Assembly: GCA_049794535.1 (NCBI GenBank)
Contig: JBARCX010000321.1
Location: 1 to 11,069 of the forward strand
Direction of reading: 5' to 3'
DNA: 11,069 nt
Origin: JBARCX01 sp049794535
GTDB taxonomy: Bacteria; Pseudomonadota; Gammaproteobacteria; Xanthomonadales; Rhodanobacteraceae
Of the stretch, positions 1 through 7,816 are shown piece after piece. The notes beneath the pieces were generated by a model. The model was not told where the DNA came from. It did not search any database and worked only from the letters and a program-made list of their open reading frames with translations. The position numbers were made by a program, and so were the translations under genes. How positions within the stretch are numbered: the first letter of the stretch is position 1; every line of letters begins with the position of its first letter.

Positions 1-526
1 GCCCAAGACTGACAAGAATGAGGCCGCCGATCGCCGGACCGATGGCTCGCGACGCATTGAAGCCGATAGATGTCATCGCGACGGCAGCGGGTAGCTGTGC
101 AGCGGGCACGATCTCGGGAGTTGTCGATGACATCGCCGGCATGCCCATGGCAGAGCCAATGCCTAATCCGAGCGTGAGCAGTAGGAGCAATTCTGGTGTG
201 AGTAGATGCATCCATGTTGTCACTGAAAGCGCCGTAGCTACGGCAAGCATCCAGGATTGTGTGACGATCAAATAGCGACGCCGATCCACGATATCGGCCA
301 ATGCGCCTGCGACCAACGCCAGCACCAGGATCGGCAGGGAGCCTGCAGTTTGCACCAGCGACACGAGCAATGGCGATGCAGACAGCGACGTCATCATCCA
401 GCCGGACGTTGTGTCGTTAATCCATGTGCCAATATTGGAAGCGAGCATGGCAAACCACAACCAGCGAAAAACTACTGATTGGAAAGGTGCCCACGCAGAA
501 CCCGTTTTGGCCTGGTCGGTGCTCAT
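1..526 (-). CDS. MFS transporter, MFS_3/EntS-like (partial, C-terminus beyond left edge)
   Basis: Reading the minus strand from an ATG at 526 gives 175 residues with no stop to the window edge. This is the N-terminal half of an inner-membrane major facilitator protein of about 400-550 residues. Visible marks are FRWLWFAMLASNIGTW near residues 20-35, the MFS motif-A loop GALADIVDRRR at 74-84 between helices 2 and 3, TPEIVPAAQLPAAVA at about 136-150, and GFNASRAIGPAIGG at 155-168. These fit the MFS_3 'transmembrane secretion effector' group (PF05977, EntS/YhhS relatives), which are usually drug or siderophore exporters. The substrate cannot be inferred. A TGA lies in frame five codons upstream of the ATG, which limits the start; no strong Shine-Dalgarno is visible. 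The gene lies downstream of, and in the same direction as, the membrane-protein gene at 706-1191, with a strong hairpin between them, so it probably has its own promoter. Confidence 0.9.
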   Translation of the reverse strand, partial: MSTDQAKTGSAWAPFQSVVFRWLWFAMLASNIGTWINDTTSGWMMTSLSASPLLVSLVQTAGSLPILVLALVAGALADIVDRRRYLIVTQSWMLAVATALSVTTWMHLLTPELLLLLTLGLGIGSAMGMPAMSSTTPEIVPAAQLPAAVAMTSIGFNASRAIGPAIGGLILVSLG

Positions 527-645
527 TGCATCAAGTCATCGCAGGCCTCATGGCCAGTCCCATTGTGCTACTACACTGAAGCCTAAATCCAAGATGCCTA
601 TTTGACACATGCCGCTCTCCGGGCATATCGCTCTCACAGAAGCGC

Positions 646-680
646 GTGGCGCTGACGCATTCAGAATACGCCAGCGCCAC
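646..680. repeat. 35-nt near-perfect palindrome, possible terminator or operator
   Basis: Arms GTGGCGCTGACG (646-657) and CGCCAGCGCCAC (669-680) pair over 12 positions with one A/C mismatch. The interior, ATTC-A-GAAT (659-667), is itself palindromic, leaving only a C/A mismatch between the two parts. The structure lies 25 nt past the stop of the minus-strand gene ending at 706 and 120 nt before the MFS start at 526. No U-tract follows on either strand, so a classical rho-independent terminator is not certain. A protein-binding dyad or a REP-like element is equally possible. Confidence 0.6.
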
Positions 681-705
681 AGATAGTTCGATGGGATTTC
701 GACGC

Positions 706-1191
706 TTACAGGATCAACACCTTGAGCCTTTTTGTGGCAAGAACTCCCAGGATTACGAATATCGCCAATGCGACTAACTGCGCTACGGCAAAGGGCGGCT
801 CTTTCAACGTAGGCGCGGCGGCATGCAGCAAAGCGATTTTTCCGAACGCCTGAGCGATAGCTACGAATATAAGTAGATACTCACTAGCGACGAGCCCACT
901 TGCATAAATGACAGAGCACACGCGCGATCGCCGAATTGCCGGCGAAACTATTAGTACGACGGCAAGAATGATCAGTGCAAGGATGCCCACCGCAATAGCT
1001 GGCGTCATGCCATGAAAAGGAAAGAAGAACCCTGTCGCGCTCGTTGCCGCTGCAGTTATCCAGAAAATCCAGAACCAGCCCGATGGTTGCGAGCCACGAA
1101 GGAGACTGGTAATCACCAGTACGCCAGACAGCAATGCGGCAATGCTTAGTAACGTGTGGATGGCCGTTAGTGTGCTCAATCCGATCATCAT
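706..1191 (-). CDS. Conserved small integral membrane protein
   Basis: A 161-residue, very hydrophobic protein with about five membrane segments, near residues 5-27, 38-57, 64-88, 97-120 and 136-155. Ungapped blocks such as TSATGFFFPF (about residues 51-60) and APTLKEPPFAVAQ near the C-terminus (about 126-138) recall, from memory, a widespread uncharacterised proteobacterial membrane family. I know of no defined function. The start is supported by a strong Shine-Dalgarno GGAGGG at 1205-1200, eight nt before the ATG. A second ATG is the very next codon. The protein ends in a short basic tail (KRLK). It lies 29 nt downstream of the doubtful ORF at 1221-1592 and is followed by the 646-680 palindrome. 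Confidence 0.8.
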   Translation of the reverse strand: MMIGLSTLTAIHTLLSIAALLSGVLVITSLLRGSQPSGWFWIFWITAAATSATGFFFPFHGMTPAIAVGILALIILAVVLIVSPAIRRSRVCSVIYASGLVASEYLLIFVAIAQAFGKIALLHAAAPTLKEPPFAVAQLVALAIFVILGVLATKRLKVLIL

Positions 1192-1220
1192 GCGATGGTC
1201 CCTCCGTTTCAGTTCATGAC

Positions 1221-1592
1221 TTACGCTCTGACGAAGGCGAGAAGATCGTTGTTGAACTCGCCCTGCCGTATCGTTGCTAGTCCGCGTGATGCCCTACGCA
1301 CACCTTCTACATGCTCATGGTTCGAAGCATCGAACTCGGAATACGTCACTCCATCGTTTTCACCCATTCTGCTGCATCTAACCGGGGTGAATCTTCGTGC
1401 GAGTACCGAGCTTTCTTTGTGCTCAAGCGTGTCGGAGAGCATCGACGATCGTATCGAAAGCTCTACCTCGGAAAAACTGCACGTAGGAAGGGCAATGTTG
1501 TCCTTCAAAAGAAGGATATCTACCGGGAACGGGTAGCGAGCCGATAAGTGGGTAGGCAGCGGGAGGCTTTCCCCCAAGAAGATCTGGTGCAT
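1221..1592 (-). CDS. Hypothetical protein, doubtful
   Basis: A 123-residue minus-strand ORF with no family I recognise. The sequence is mixed polar, has no signal peptide or membrane segment, and ends in an acidic/aromatic stretch (EFNNDLLAFVRA) that looks like a folded-protein C-terminus. In favour: it has the same orientation as 706-1191, lies 29 nt from it, and has a balanced amino-acid composition. Against: no Shine-Dalgarno precedes the ATG at 1592, and overlapping ORFs of 113 and 78 residues are open on the plus strand across the same bases. Those plus-strand alternatives are Ser/Arg-rich and less protein-like. The stretch could also be a decayed gene. Confidence 0.35.
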   Translation of the reverse strand: MHQIFLGESLPLPTHLSARYPFPVDILLLKDNIALPTCSFSEVELSIRSSMLSDTLEHKESSVLARRFTPVRCSRMGENDGVTYSEFDASNHEHVEGVRRASRGLATIRQGEFNNDLLAFVRA

Positions 1593-1788
1593 TTGCTACA
1601 AATCATGATGCTTTTGTGCAAGCCATTCCTCTCCCGTGGCGCTACGTTGCTAGCACTGGATCGACGTTGCCAAATACCACATAAGCGTCCAACTTCTTTT
1701 CAAGATAAGCCGACTATGGCCTTCCGATTGAGTTCGGTCGCAAATGTGTTCATCACTAGCACCTCGGTTTTACTGCCAAAGAGAATTC
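1593..1788. other. Intergenic region, presumed promoter of the efflux operon
   Basis: About 196 bases between the doubtful minus-strand ORF and the first gene of the plus-strand operon. It is somewhat AT-richer than the coding sequence. The promoter for the hydrolase-efflux operon should lie here, but I see no convincing -35/-10 pair with proper spacing. A short dyad, CCGA-6 nt-TCGG, occurs around 1725-1738 and is too small to call an operator. An upstream in-frame extension of the hydrolase reaches into this region at 1744 but removes a good signal peptide from the N-terminus, so it is not used. Confidence 0.4.
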
Positions 1789-2715
1789 ATGAACACGATA
1801 CCAAACCTCGCGAAGTGGATGATGCTGGCGATCTTGCCAATCGCGATGGCACAGGCACCAGTACACGCCTCTCCAAACCCTGCAACGCCACAAAGCTTGT
1901 ATGCAACCGTCAACGGGGTGAAGTTCCATTACCTGCGCGAGGGTAGCGGGCCAGCGATCATCCTGCTTCACGGCTACGCTGAAACCAGTCACATGTGGTT
2001 GCCGCTCATTCCCCTTCTGGCAAAGAACCACACCGTGATTGCACCCGATTTGCGAGGCTCAGGCGAATCAGGCATGCCGGAAACGGGCTACGACAAGAAA
2101 TCGATGGCGCAGGACATACACGCGCTGGTCGTCTCACTGGGAATTCAACACGCAAAGATCGTTGGCCATGACATTGGGCTGATGGTGGCGTACGCATACG
2201 CGTCCCAGTATCCAAACGAGGTCGATAGCATTGTCCTGCTGGATGCATTCTTGCCAGGCGTCGGCAACTGGAAGGATGTCTGGCTGCTTCGCGACAAGTG
2301 GCACTACAACTTCTATGGTGAGACGCCACTGAAACTGGTGGCCGGCCGCGAGCGAATCTACTTCGATCATTTTTGGAACGATTTTGCCGCTGACCCAAAG
2401 CGGTCCATGCCTGAAGCGGACCGGGAGTTCTATACACGAATCTATGCTCAGCCCGGCCGCATGCGCGCAGGCTTCGAGTATTTCAGGGCCTTCCCCCAGG
2501 ATGCTGTCGATTTCGAAGGCTTCGCGAAAACGAAGCTGCAAATGCCCATGTTAGTTCTTACTGGCGAGAAGGCCTCTGGGAATTTTCTGATCACACAAGC
2601 TCGCCTGATCGCGACCAACGTCGACGGAGTCATTGTCAAAGGATCTGGACATTGGCTGATGGAGGAGGCGCCCGATCAAGTCATTCCCCTGCTCGTCACA
2701 TTCCTTAACAAGTAA
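1789..2715 (+). CDS. Exported alpha/beta hydrolase, epoxide hydrolase/haloalkane dehalogenase type
   Basis: A 308-residue alpha/beta-hydrolase with a predicted Sec signal peptide (hydrophobic core WMMLAILPIAMAQ at about 10-22, probable cleavage after the HAS at about 26-28), so probably periplasmic. The oxyanion-hole motif HGYAETSHMW is at 61-70, PDLRGSGES at 86-94, and the nucleophile elbow GHDIG puts the nucleophile at Asp128. The catalytic His is H288 in GSGHWLMEE. An Asp nucleophile is characteristic of epoxide hydrolases and haloalkane/haloacetate dehalogenases, as opposed to Ser esterases. The cap segment with YAQPGRMRAGFEYFRAF resembles the epoxide-hydrolase branch. The ATG at 1789 is preferred over one 45 nt upstream because it starts directly at the signal peptide; the preceding AAGAGA is only a moderate ribosome site. 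It is first in the operon, 14 nt before the FUSC pump gene. The substrate is unknown. Confidence 0.9.
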   Translation: MNTIPNLAKWMMLAILPIAMAQAPVHASPNPATPQSLYATVNGVKFHYLREGSGPAIILLHGYAETSHMWLPLIPLLAKNHTVIAPDLRGSGESGMPETGYDKKSMAQDIHALVVSLGIQHAKIVGHDIGLMVAYAYASQYPNEVDSIVLLDAFLPGVGNWKDVWLLRDKWHYNFYGETPLKLVAGRERIYFDHFWNDFAADPKRSMPEADREFYTRIYAQPGRMRAGFEYFRAFPQDAVDFEGFAKTKLQMPMLVLTGEKASGNFLITQARLIATNVDGVIVKGSGHWLMEEAPDQVIPLLVTFLNK

Positions 2716-2729
2716 TTGAAGGCTCGCCA

Positions 2730-4901
2730 ATGAGCGTGCAGGAGATTTCGCCGGCACTTCATCGTTTCAGGAGCGAACTACGGCTTTACTGGGAAGCAGA
2801 CCATGGGCGCCTGATCCATGCCTTCAAAACGGCGTTTGCAGTGATTCTCGGCCTGGGTATCTCGATGCGGCTGGAGCTGCCCCCTCCGCGTACCGCCTTG
2901 GTGTCGATTGTGATCATCATGCAGCATCAACAGGCGGGCATGGTGATCGCGCGCGGTTTTTACCGTGGCCTAGGCATGATCGTCGGCAGCGTGGCCGGCT
3001 TTCTACTCGTCGCCGTATTTCCACAGGAACCACTCCCCTTCGCAATAGCCCTCTCGCTGTGGATTGGCATGTGTGTATGGGGAGCGGCCTATTACCGCAA
3101 CTTCCAGTCGTATGGTTTTGTACTCGCAGGCTACGCGACAGCGATTACCGCTGTGCCGGCATGGGTCGATCCGTATGGCATCTTTGATAGCGTGGTTTAT
3201 TCCCTGAGCGAAGTCACCATCGGCGTGGTTTGCGCCAGCCTGGTCAGTGCGCTGATCCTTCCACAACATGTCGGCGCAGCGTTGTTCGCAGCTGGGCAAC
3301 GTCACTTCGGCAGTTTTATGGATTTCGTTCGACGAATGCTGAGGGACGATCTTTCAAGCACCGACATAGATGCCATCCATTTGAAGTTGATCGGTGAACG
3401 GGCGCAGATCGACAGCCTGCGCAGTGCCGCCGTCTTTGAGGATCCTGAGCTTCGCCTCCGTAGTCGCCTGATGGTCGAGCTCAACCAGGATTTTCTGGAT
3501 GCCAGTGCCGGCTTCCATGCCATGCGCCAGATTCGAAGCCGAGCCGCTGCACTGAGTGATGCTCGCGCCCTGACCATGATCGATCAGCTGTATCAGCAAC
3601 TTGACGATGTACTTCCCGAGATAGCTTCAGGAACAGGGCTTAACGTGTCCGAGGCTCGCTCATTCCTCAGTCGCCTGCAAGTCATGATTCCAGGTTTGCC
3701 CAAACGCATCGAAATGCAGTTGGCGGAACTGGAGGATGCTTCCACGCAAACACGACAAACCTTCGGCACTGCAGCGTCAGCGCTCTATTTTGCCGTGATT
3801 GACCTTTGTTCCTACATCGAAAACTTCATCGCCATCCGCGATCCTGTTGTCGACCGCCACCACCCCATTACCGGCGCCTGGAAAATCCACACCAAGCGTA
3901 TTGTCAGCACGGCCAACCGTATTGCAGCAAATGCTGCGGGTCTTCGAGCATTGATTGCCGTCCTGATCGTTACCGCGTTCTGGATCGCTTCGGGATGGAC
4001 GGGGGGCAGTAGTGCCGTGATTGGAGTGGCCATCACCAGTGCCTTGTTTGCGGTCGCACCGCAACCTGCCATCGCCAGTCGACAGATCTTTCTTGGATGT
4101 CTGGCCGGGTGGCTGACCGCCTTCGCCTTCAACTTCTATGTACTGCCACGACTGGATGGTTTTGTTTTGCTGGCCGTCTGCCTGGCACCGGTGATCATGG
4201 TGGGCAGCTACATCAATACCTTTCCGCGAACAGCTGTGTTTGGACTCGGCTTCAACATCTATTTCTGCTTCATTGGAAACATCACCAACCCCAGTCTTTA
4301 CGACCCTGCGGCCTTCCTCGATCTCAGTTTCTCCTTGATGGTGGGTATCGCTTCGGCGGCCTTCGCGTTTTCCGTGATCGTCCCCTATGCAGGTGAGTGG
4401 GTTACAGCACGCTACGTGAATCAGATCCGCCGCGAAGCTGCCCAGACAGCCTGTCTGGGCCAGGTGGATGACTTGCTGTTGCGGTTCGAGAGCAGCATGC
4501 GCGACTTCGTCATCCTGATTGCCGCGCGCCCGGCCGGCGATCAGGCTGGCCGCAAAACTCTTTTTGGATGGGCTTTCGCTGCACTGGAGGTCGGGCGTGC
4601 GGTGATTCAGTTGCGGGAGGACGCAGCTCGGCCTGACAACAACCTACCGCCAGGCTGGGAATCACAGCAGCACGAATGGCTAATCGCCATCGCCCAACTG
4701 TTCGAGCAAGTCACGCCTGAACGCCATGATCGAGCATTGCGGGCCACCCGCCATGCGTTGGACATGCTTCCCATACCCACACGGATCGAACCCAGCTTCC
4801 CTGCGCTCTCGCGTTTCAGGATGCGCGCCTTGCTTCACTTCACTGAATTGTCGCTGCTGGACGAGACGCTTCCATTGAAGCCATCCGTGGAGCTTTCTTG
4901 A
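2730..4901 (+). CDS. FUSC-family inner-membrane efflux pump (AaeB/fusaric acid resistance type)
   Basis: A 723-residue membrane protein with the duplicated FUSC layout (PF04632). A first helix cluster spans about residues 28-178, a long hydrophilic helical region about 180-400, a second helix cluster about 403-555, and a soluble C-terminal part runs to 723. The second cluster carries the family hallmark FWIASGWTGGSSAVIG at about 417-432. The first begins AFKTAFAVILGLGISMRLELP, the usual position of the opening helix. In E. coli, AaeB with AaeA exports aromatic carboxylic acids such as p-hydroxybenzoate; other relatives give fusaric-acid resistance. Here all partners (channel, DUF1656, adaptor) follow directly, so the protein is the energised pump of a complete system. 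The ribosome site is weak (GAAGG). Its stop overlaps the next start by one base, which implies translational coupling. Confidence 0.95.
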   Translation: MSVQEISPALHRFRSELRLYWEADHGRLIHAFKTAFAVILGLGISMRLELPPPRTALVSIVIIMQHQQAGMVIARGFYRGLGMIVGSVAGFLLVAVFPQEPLPFAIALSLWIGMCVWGAAYYRNFQSYGFVLAGYATAITAVPAWVDPYGIFDSVVYSLSEVTIGVVCASLVSALILPQHVGAALFAAGQRHFGSFMDFVRRMLRDDLSSTDIDAIHLKLIGERAQIDSLRSAAVFEDPELRLRSRLMVELNQDFLDASAGFHAMRQIRSRAAALSDARALTMIDQLYQQLDDVLPEIASGTGLNVSEARSFLSRLQVMIPGLPKRIEMQLAELEDASTQTRQTFGTAASALYFAVIDLCSYIENFIAIRDPVVDRHHPITGAWKIHTKRIVSTANRIAANAAGLRALIAVLIVTAFWIASGWTGGSSAVIGVAITSALFAVAPQPAIASRQIFLGCLAGWLTAFAFNFYVLPRLDGFVLLAVCLAPVIMVGSYINTFPRTAVFGLGFNIYFCFIGNITNPSLYDPAAFLDLSFSLMVGIASAAFAFSVIVPYAGEWVTARYVNQIRREAAQTACLGQVDDLLLRFESSMRDFVILIAARPAGDQAGRKTLFGWAFAALEVGRAVIQLREDAARPDNNLPPGWESQQHEWLIAIAQLFEQVTPERHDRALRATRHALDMLPIPTRIEPSFPALSRFRMRALLHFTELSLLDETLPLKPSVELS
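4889..4892 (+). promoter_or_regulatory. Shine-Dalgarno that fixes the channel-gene start
   Basis: GGAG lies inside the last codons of the FUSC gene, eight nt before the ATG at 4901. The rival internal ATG at 4958, which would give a shorter lipoprotein signal peptide, has only an AGG about 13 nt upstream. This favours 4901. Confidence 0.6.
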
Positions 4902-6451
4902 TGATGCAATGGCATTCCATCTTGGCAGTCCGCGGTCGGATAGGCTTACCTCGCAGCATGGCTCGTCTGGTTGCCGCAACCATCCTGAGCTTATTCCTGC
5001 TGACTGGCTGTATCGGCAGCGGAGGCATCAAGCCGCGCGCACACATCATCGACGCAGCGACGCTGGACCCCGGAGCCGCTCTAAAGGCGACCCAGACTGA
5101 TGCCCGCTGGCCTGCGCCGGACTGGTGGCAACACTGGCATGATCCGCAGCTCGATGCCTTGATGCAGCAAGCCTTGATCGGCAGCCCTAGCCTTCGCATC
5201 GCCCAGGCGCGTCTCGATTTCGCAAATGCGCAAGCGCGTATTGCCGGCGCCTCAGCCCTGCCCCAACTGACTGCGGAAGGCGACTTCGGCCGCCAACGCT
5301 TTCCTCGTTACGCGACGCCGTCGCCCCCGGGTGGCTATACGGTGTGGAGCAATAGCATTGCTCTTGGCCTGGCTTATGACCTCGACGTATGGGGTAAGAA
5401 CCGTGCCGTTATCGAAAGTGCTCTGAGTGCGGTGCAAGCCACGGCTGCAGATACGCGAAGCATCCAGCTAGCCTTGGAGGCTGCTGTTGTACGAAGTTAT
5501 ATCCAGCTTTCACTGCAATTTGCCCTGCACGATGTTTACCAGACGATCCAGCAGCAGCAACAGAAGACTCGTGACATCGTCGCACAGCGTGTGCAGGCAG
5601 GTTTGGCAAGCCAGCTGGAATTGAGCCAAGCCGAGACACAGCTCGCGAGTAGCGCGAACCAGCTGGAACGCGCCGAACAAGCGATCGAGTTGATCCGCCA
5701 TCAGCTCGCAGCTCTGACAGGTCAGGGCCCCGGTGCAGGCGATGGCATCGGTCGGCCTGCGTTGTCGCTGGATCTTCCGATCGTTCTTCCGTCATCGCTA
5801 CCGGTCGAACTGATTGGCCATCGGCCGGACGTCGTGGCTCAGCGTTGGCGTGTTGAATCGGCGGCGAAGGGTATCGCCGCGGCCCATGCGGACTTCTATC
5901 CCAATATCGATCTACTCGCGACGGCCGACCTGACCTCTGCGACGACCTTTGGCGGCTTCTTCAATTTCATGAACAACGCGGCTGCCGGGCATAGGTTTGG
6001 CGTTGCCATCTCGCTGCCGATCTTCGATGGCGGCCGCCTGCGGGGACGATATGGGACAGCTGTTGCCGACTATGACTCGGCGGTGGAGGCTTACAACCAG
6101 AGCATCATCGGAGCCCTGCAAGCCGTGGCCGATCAACTCACTTCGCTCAAGTCACTGGCCAACCAGCAAGCCAGTGCCGAGCAGGCCGAGGCCTCCGCTA
6201 GCCGGAGCTACCGTTTGGCCGATCAAGGTTATCGCAGCGGTGTCACCGAATTTCTCAACGTACTTGCGGCGCAGACGGACTTGTTACGACAGCAACAACA
6301 ACTGGCGCTGATTCACGCCCAGCGTATGGATGCATGGGTGTTGCTGATGCAAGCACTCGGCGGCGGCATGGAATCTGCACCCGTCGAAAATCAACGCATA
6401 ACACCACCCGAAGTCACTAGCTCTTCCGGAGGCCCCGATCATGCCCCGTGA
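4901..6451 (+). CDS. NodT-family outer-membrane efflux lipoprotein
   Basis: A 516-residue TolC-like outer-membrane factor with a lipoprotein signal. The hydrophobic stretch beginning MARLVAATILSLF runs into lipobox LLTGC, giving a lipidated Cys37. Two outer-membrane-efflux repeats follow, marked by the LDFANAQARIAGA/LPQLTAEGDFGR region after residue 100, GLAYDLDVWGKNR, and, in the second half, IGHRPDVVAQRWRVESAAKG then AHADFYPNIDLLA. These are the standard NodT signatures. It should form the trimeric exit duct docking with the HlyD adaptor encoded two genes on. If translation started at the internal ATG (4958), the protein would be 497 residues and have a more typical short n-region. The mature protein would be the same either way. 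Its stop lies 11 bases inside the DUF1656 gene. Confidence 0.95.
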   Translation: MMQWHSILAVRGRIGLPRSMARLVAATILSLFLLTGCIGSGGIKPRAHIIDAATLDPGAALKATQTDARWPAPDWWQHWHDPQLDALMQQALIGSPSLRIAQARLDFANAQARIAGASALPQLTAEGDFGRQRFPRYATPSPPGGYTVWSNSIALGLAYDLDVWGKNRAVIESALSAVQATAADTRSIQLALEAAVVRSYIQLSLQFALHDVYQTIQQQQQKTRDIVAQRVQAGLASQLELSQAETQLASSANQLERAEQAIELIRHQLAALTGQGPGAGDGIGRPALSLDLPIVLPSSLPVELIGHRPDVVAQRWRVESAAKGIAAAHADFYPNIDLLATADLTSATTFGGFFNFMNNAAAGHRFGVAISLPIFDGGRLRGRYGTAVADYDSAVEAYNQSIIGALQAVADQLTSLKSLANQQASAEQAEASASRSYRLADQGYRSGVTEFLNVLAAQTDLLRQQQQLALIHAQRMDAWVLLMQALGGGMESAPVENQRITPPEVTSSSGGPDHAP

Positions 6452-6641
6452 AATAGCGGTGTTCACGCTGTTGGTTCCCAGTCTGCTGCCCATCCTCGCG
6501 GGATGTGTCGTCGCCTTCATCGTGCTGGACCTGATTCTGTCCAGGATTGGCCTGTATCGACATGTCTGGCATCCAGCGTTGTTCCGCGCAGCGCTTTTCA
6601 CCACGCTCTTTAGTGCCGTCGGCATGCTCCTACGGCCATAG
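6441..6641 (+). CDS. DUF1656 small inner-membrane protein (AaeX type)
   Basis: A 66-residue protein with two hydrophobic segments, about residues 6-32 and 45-63, separated by the family-typical GLYRHVWHPALFR at about 37-49. The N-terminus MPRE is also typical of DUF1656. Members sit next to FUSC pumps and HlyD adaptors (aaeX in the E. coli aae operon). Their exact role in the pump is not settled. It starts 11 bases inside the channel gene, with a strong GGAGG at 6428-6432 eight nt before its ATG, so it has its own ribosome entry as well as coupling. The small size and overlap make it easy to miss. Confidence 0.92.
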   Translation: MPREIAVFTLLVPSLLPILAGCVVAFIVLDLILSRIGLYRHVWHPALFRAALFTTLFSAVGMLLRP

Positions 6642-6678
6642 GCATGTCTTTCTCTAGCCAACGTATCTGGACCTGCCC

Positions 6679-7632
6679 ATGAAGCCTCAGTCTCTATTGC
6701 GACTGGCCGCCACGCTCGGTTTATTGCTGGTGGCCATATTCCTGGCACATGCCCTTTGGGCGGACTACATGTACTCGCCCTGGACTCGCGATGGCCGTGT
6801 GCGCGCCAAGGTAATCAACATCGCACCCGATGTCTCCGGCCTCGTTACCGAGGTACGTGTTGCTGACAACGAGCACGTACACCTTGGGGACATTCTGTTC
6901 GTGATTGATCCGGTGCGATTTCATGATGCGCTGGCTCAAGCCGAAGCCGAAGTTGCTCGTGCCCAAGCGCAGGTAGCACTAGCGCAAGCGCAGATGGCGC
7001 AGCGACAGTCCGAATGGAGCATGCGTCGCGAACAAGCATCGCGCCGAGCCCACCTAGCCGGCGAAGTGATCACGGCCGAAAGCCGCACGGATTACAGCGC
7101 GCAGGCCACTCAAGCCATGGCGGCATACCAGGCAGCCGAGGCTGCGTACAAAGCCTCCGAAGCAGGCCTCCAGGCAGCCCTTGCCGCGCGGGAAACGGCC
7201 AAGCTCAACCTGCAGCGAAGCATCGTGCGGGCACCGGTCGAAGGCTTTGTCGCTAACCTCAATCTCTATCCTGGTGACTTTGCCACCGTAGGTTTGGCAC
7301 GTATGGCACTGATCGATGCGCATTCGTTCTGGGTTTATGGCTACTTTGAGGAAACAAAACTCCCCCGAGTTCGCGTGGGTGAAAGAGCCGACGTCCGACT
7401 CATGGCTGGAGACGCGGTGATCAAGGGGCATGTAGAAAGCATCGCCAGCGGCATCGCCGATCGTGATAACCCGACAAGCGCCAACTTGTTGGCCGATGTC
7501 AACCCAATCTTTACCTGGGTTCGCCTGGCGCAGCGTGTTCCTGTACGCATCAAACTGGACCAGATCCCCGATGACATCCATCTGGCTGCCGGCATGACAT
7601 GCACAGTAACGCTGCAATCCAATCCAAAATAA
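6679..7632 (+). CDS. HlyD-family periplasmic adaptor (AaeA type)
   Basis: A 317-residue membrane-fusion protein. A single N-terminal membrane anchor lies at about 7-27, followed by YSPWTRDGRVRAKV at 32-45, which is typical of AaeA/EmrA-type adaptors. The lipoyl half-motif IAPDVSGLVTEVRVADNEHV is at 48-67. A long Ala/Gln-rich coiled-coil hairpin spans about 82-180, the second lipoyl half RAPVEGFVANLNLYPGDF is at 184-201, and the beta-barrel portion FWVYGYFEETKLPRVRVGE is at 217-235. It bridges the FUSC pump and the NodT channel. It lies 37 nt after the DUF1656 gene, with only a weak ribosome site (GGA), and is last in the operon. No strong terminator follows. Confidence 0.95.
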   Translation: MKPQSLLRLAATLGLLLVAIFLAHALWADYMYSPWTRDGRVRAKVINIAPDVSGLVTEVRVADNEHVHLGDILFVIDPVRFHDALAQAEAEVARAQAQVALAQAQMAQRQSEWSMRREQASRRAHLAGEVITAESRTDYSAQATQAMAAYQAAEAAYKASEAGLQAALAARETAKLNLQRSIVRAPVEGFVANLNLYPGDFATVGLARMALIDAHSFWVYGYFEETKLPRVRVGERADVRLMAGDAVIKGHVESIASGIADRDNPTSANLLADVNPIFTWVRLAQRVPVRIKLDQIPDDIHLAAGMTCTVTLQSNPK

Positions 7633-7816
7633 TCGCCATGTCACCAACAAAAGAGCAGGCCTGAGTACTAAGCCAGGTCCTTCTAAATAACCACAAAATA
7701 AGTGTGGAACTTTGCCGGTTCAATTTGAAGCGATGAAAAGCCAAATCAGCGCAAGAACTGACAATCTTTGATTCACAGTATCCGCTAACGTCTTTCCATT
7801 GGTTGAATTTAAGCCG
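7633..7816. other. Intergenic spacer after efflux operon
   Basis: 184 AT-richer bases. Two weak stems are present: GGCCTG/CAGGTC at 7658-7679 with one G-U pair, and CCACA/TGTGG at 7691-7707. Neither has a following T-run, so termination here is unproven. The promoter of the next small gene is expected here, but no clear -35/-10 pair is visible. Confidence 0.35.

Noticed and set aside
18..605. Several plus-strand frames of 64-85 codons
   Set aside because: They lie antisense to the MFS gene, whose minus-strand translation shows clear family motifs.
1744..1788. Longer start of the hydrolase adding 15 residues
   Set aside because: The ATG at 1789 begins directly at a normal signal peptide; the extension adds a Cys-rich, non-hydrophobic stretch before it.
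1548..1946. 132-codon plus-strand frame
   Set aside because: It overlaps the hydrolase gene in another phase, has no family resemblance and no ribosome site.
4898..4900. TTG start for the outer-membrane channel gene
   Set aside because: Two ATG codons follow at once at 4901 and 4904, with GGAG at the right distance from the first.
7054..7650. 198-codon minus-strand frame
   Set aside because: It is antisense to the HlyD adaptor gene, which is unmistakable, and has no recognisable motifs.
7658..7707. Terminator after the efflux operon
   Set aside because: Only two short stems (six and five pairs) without a T-run; too weak to call.
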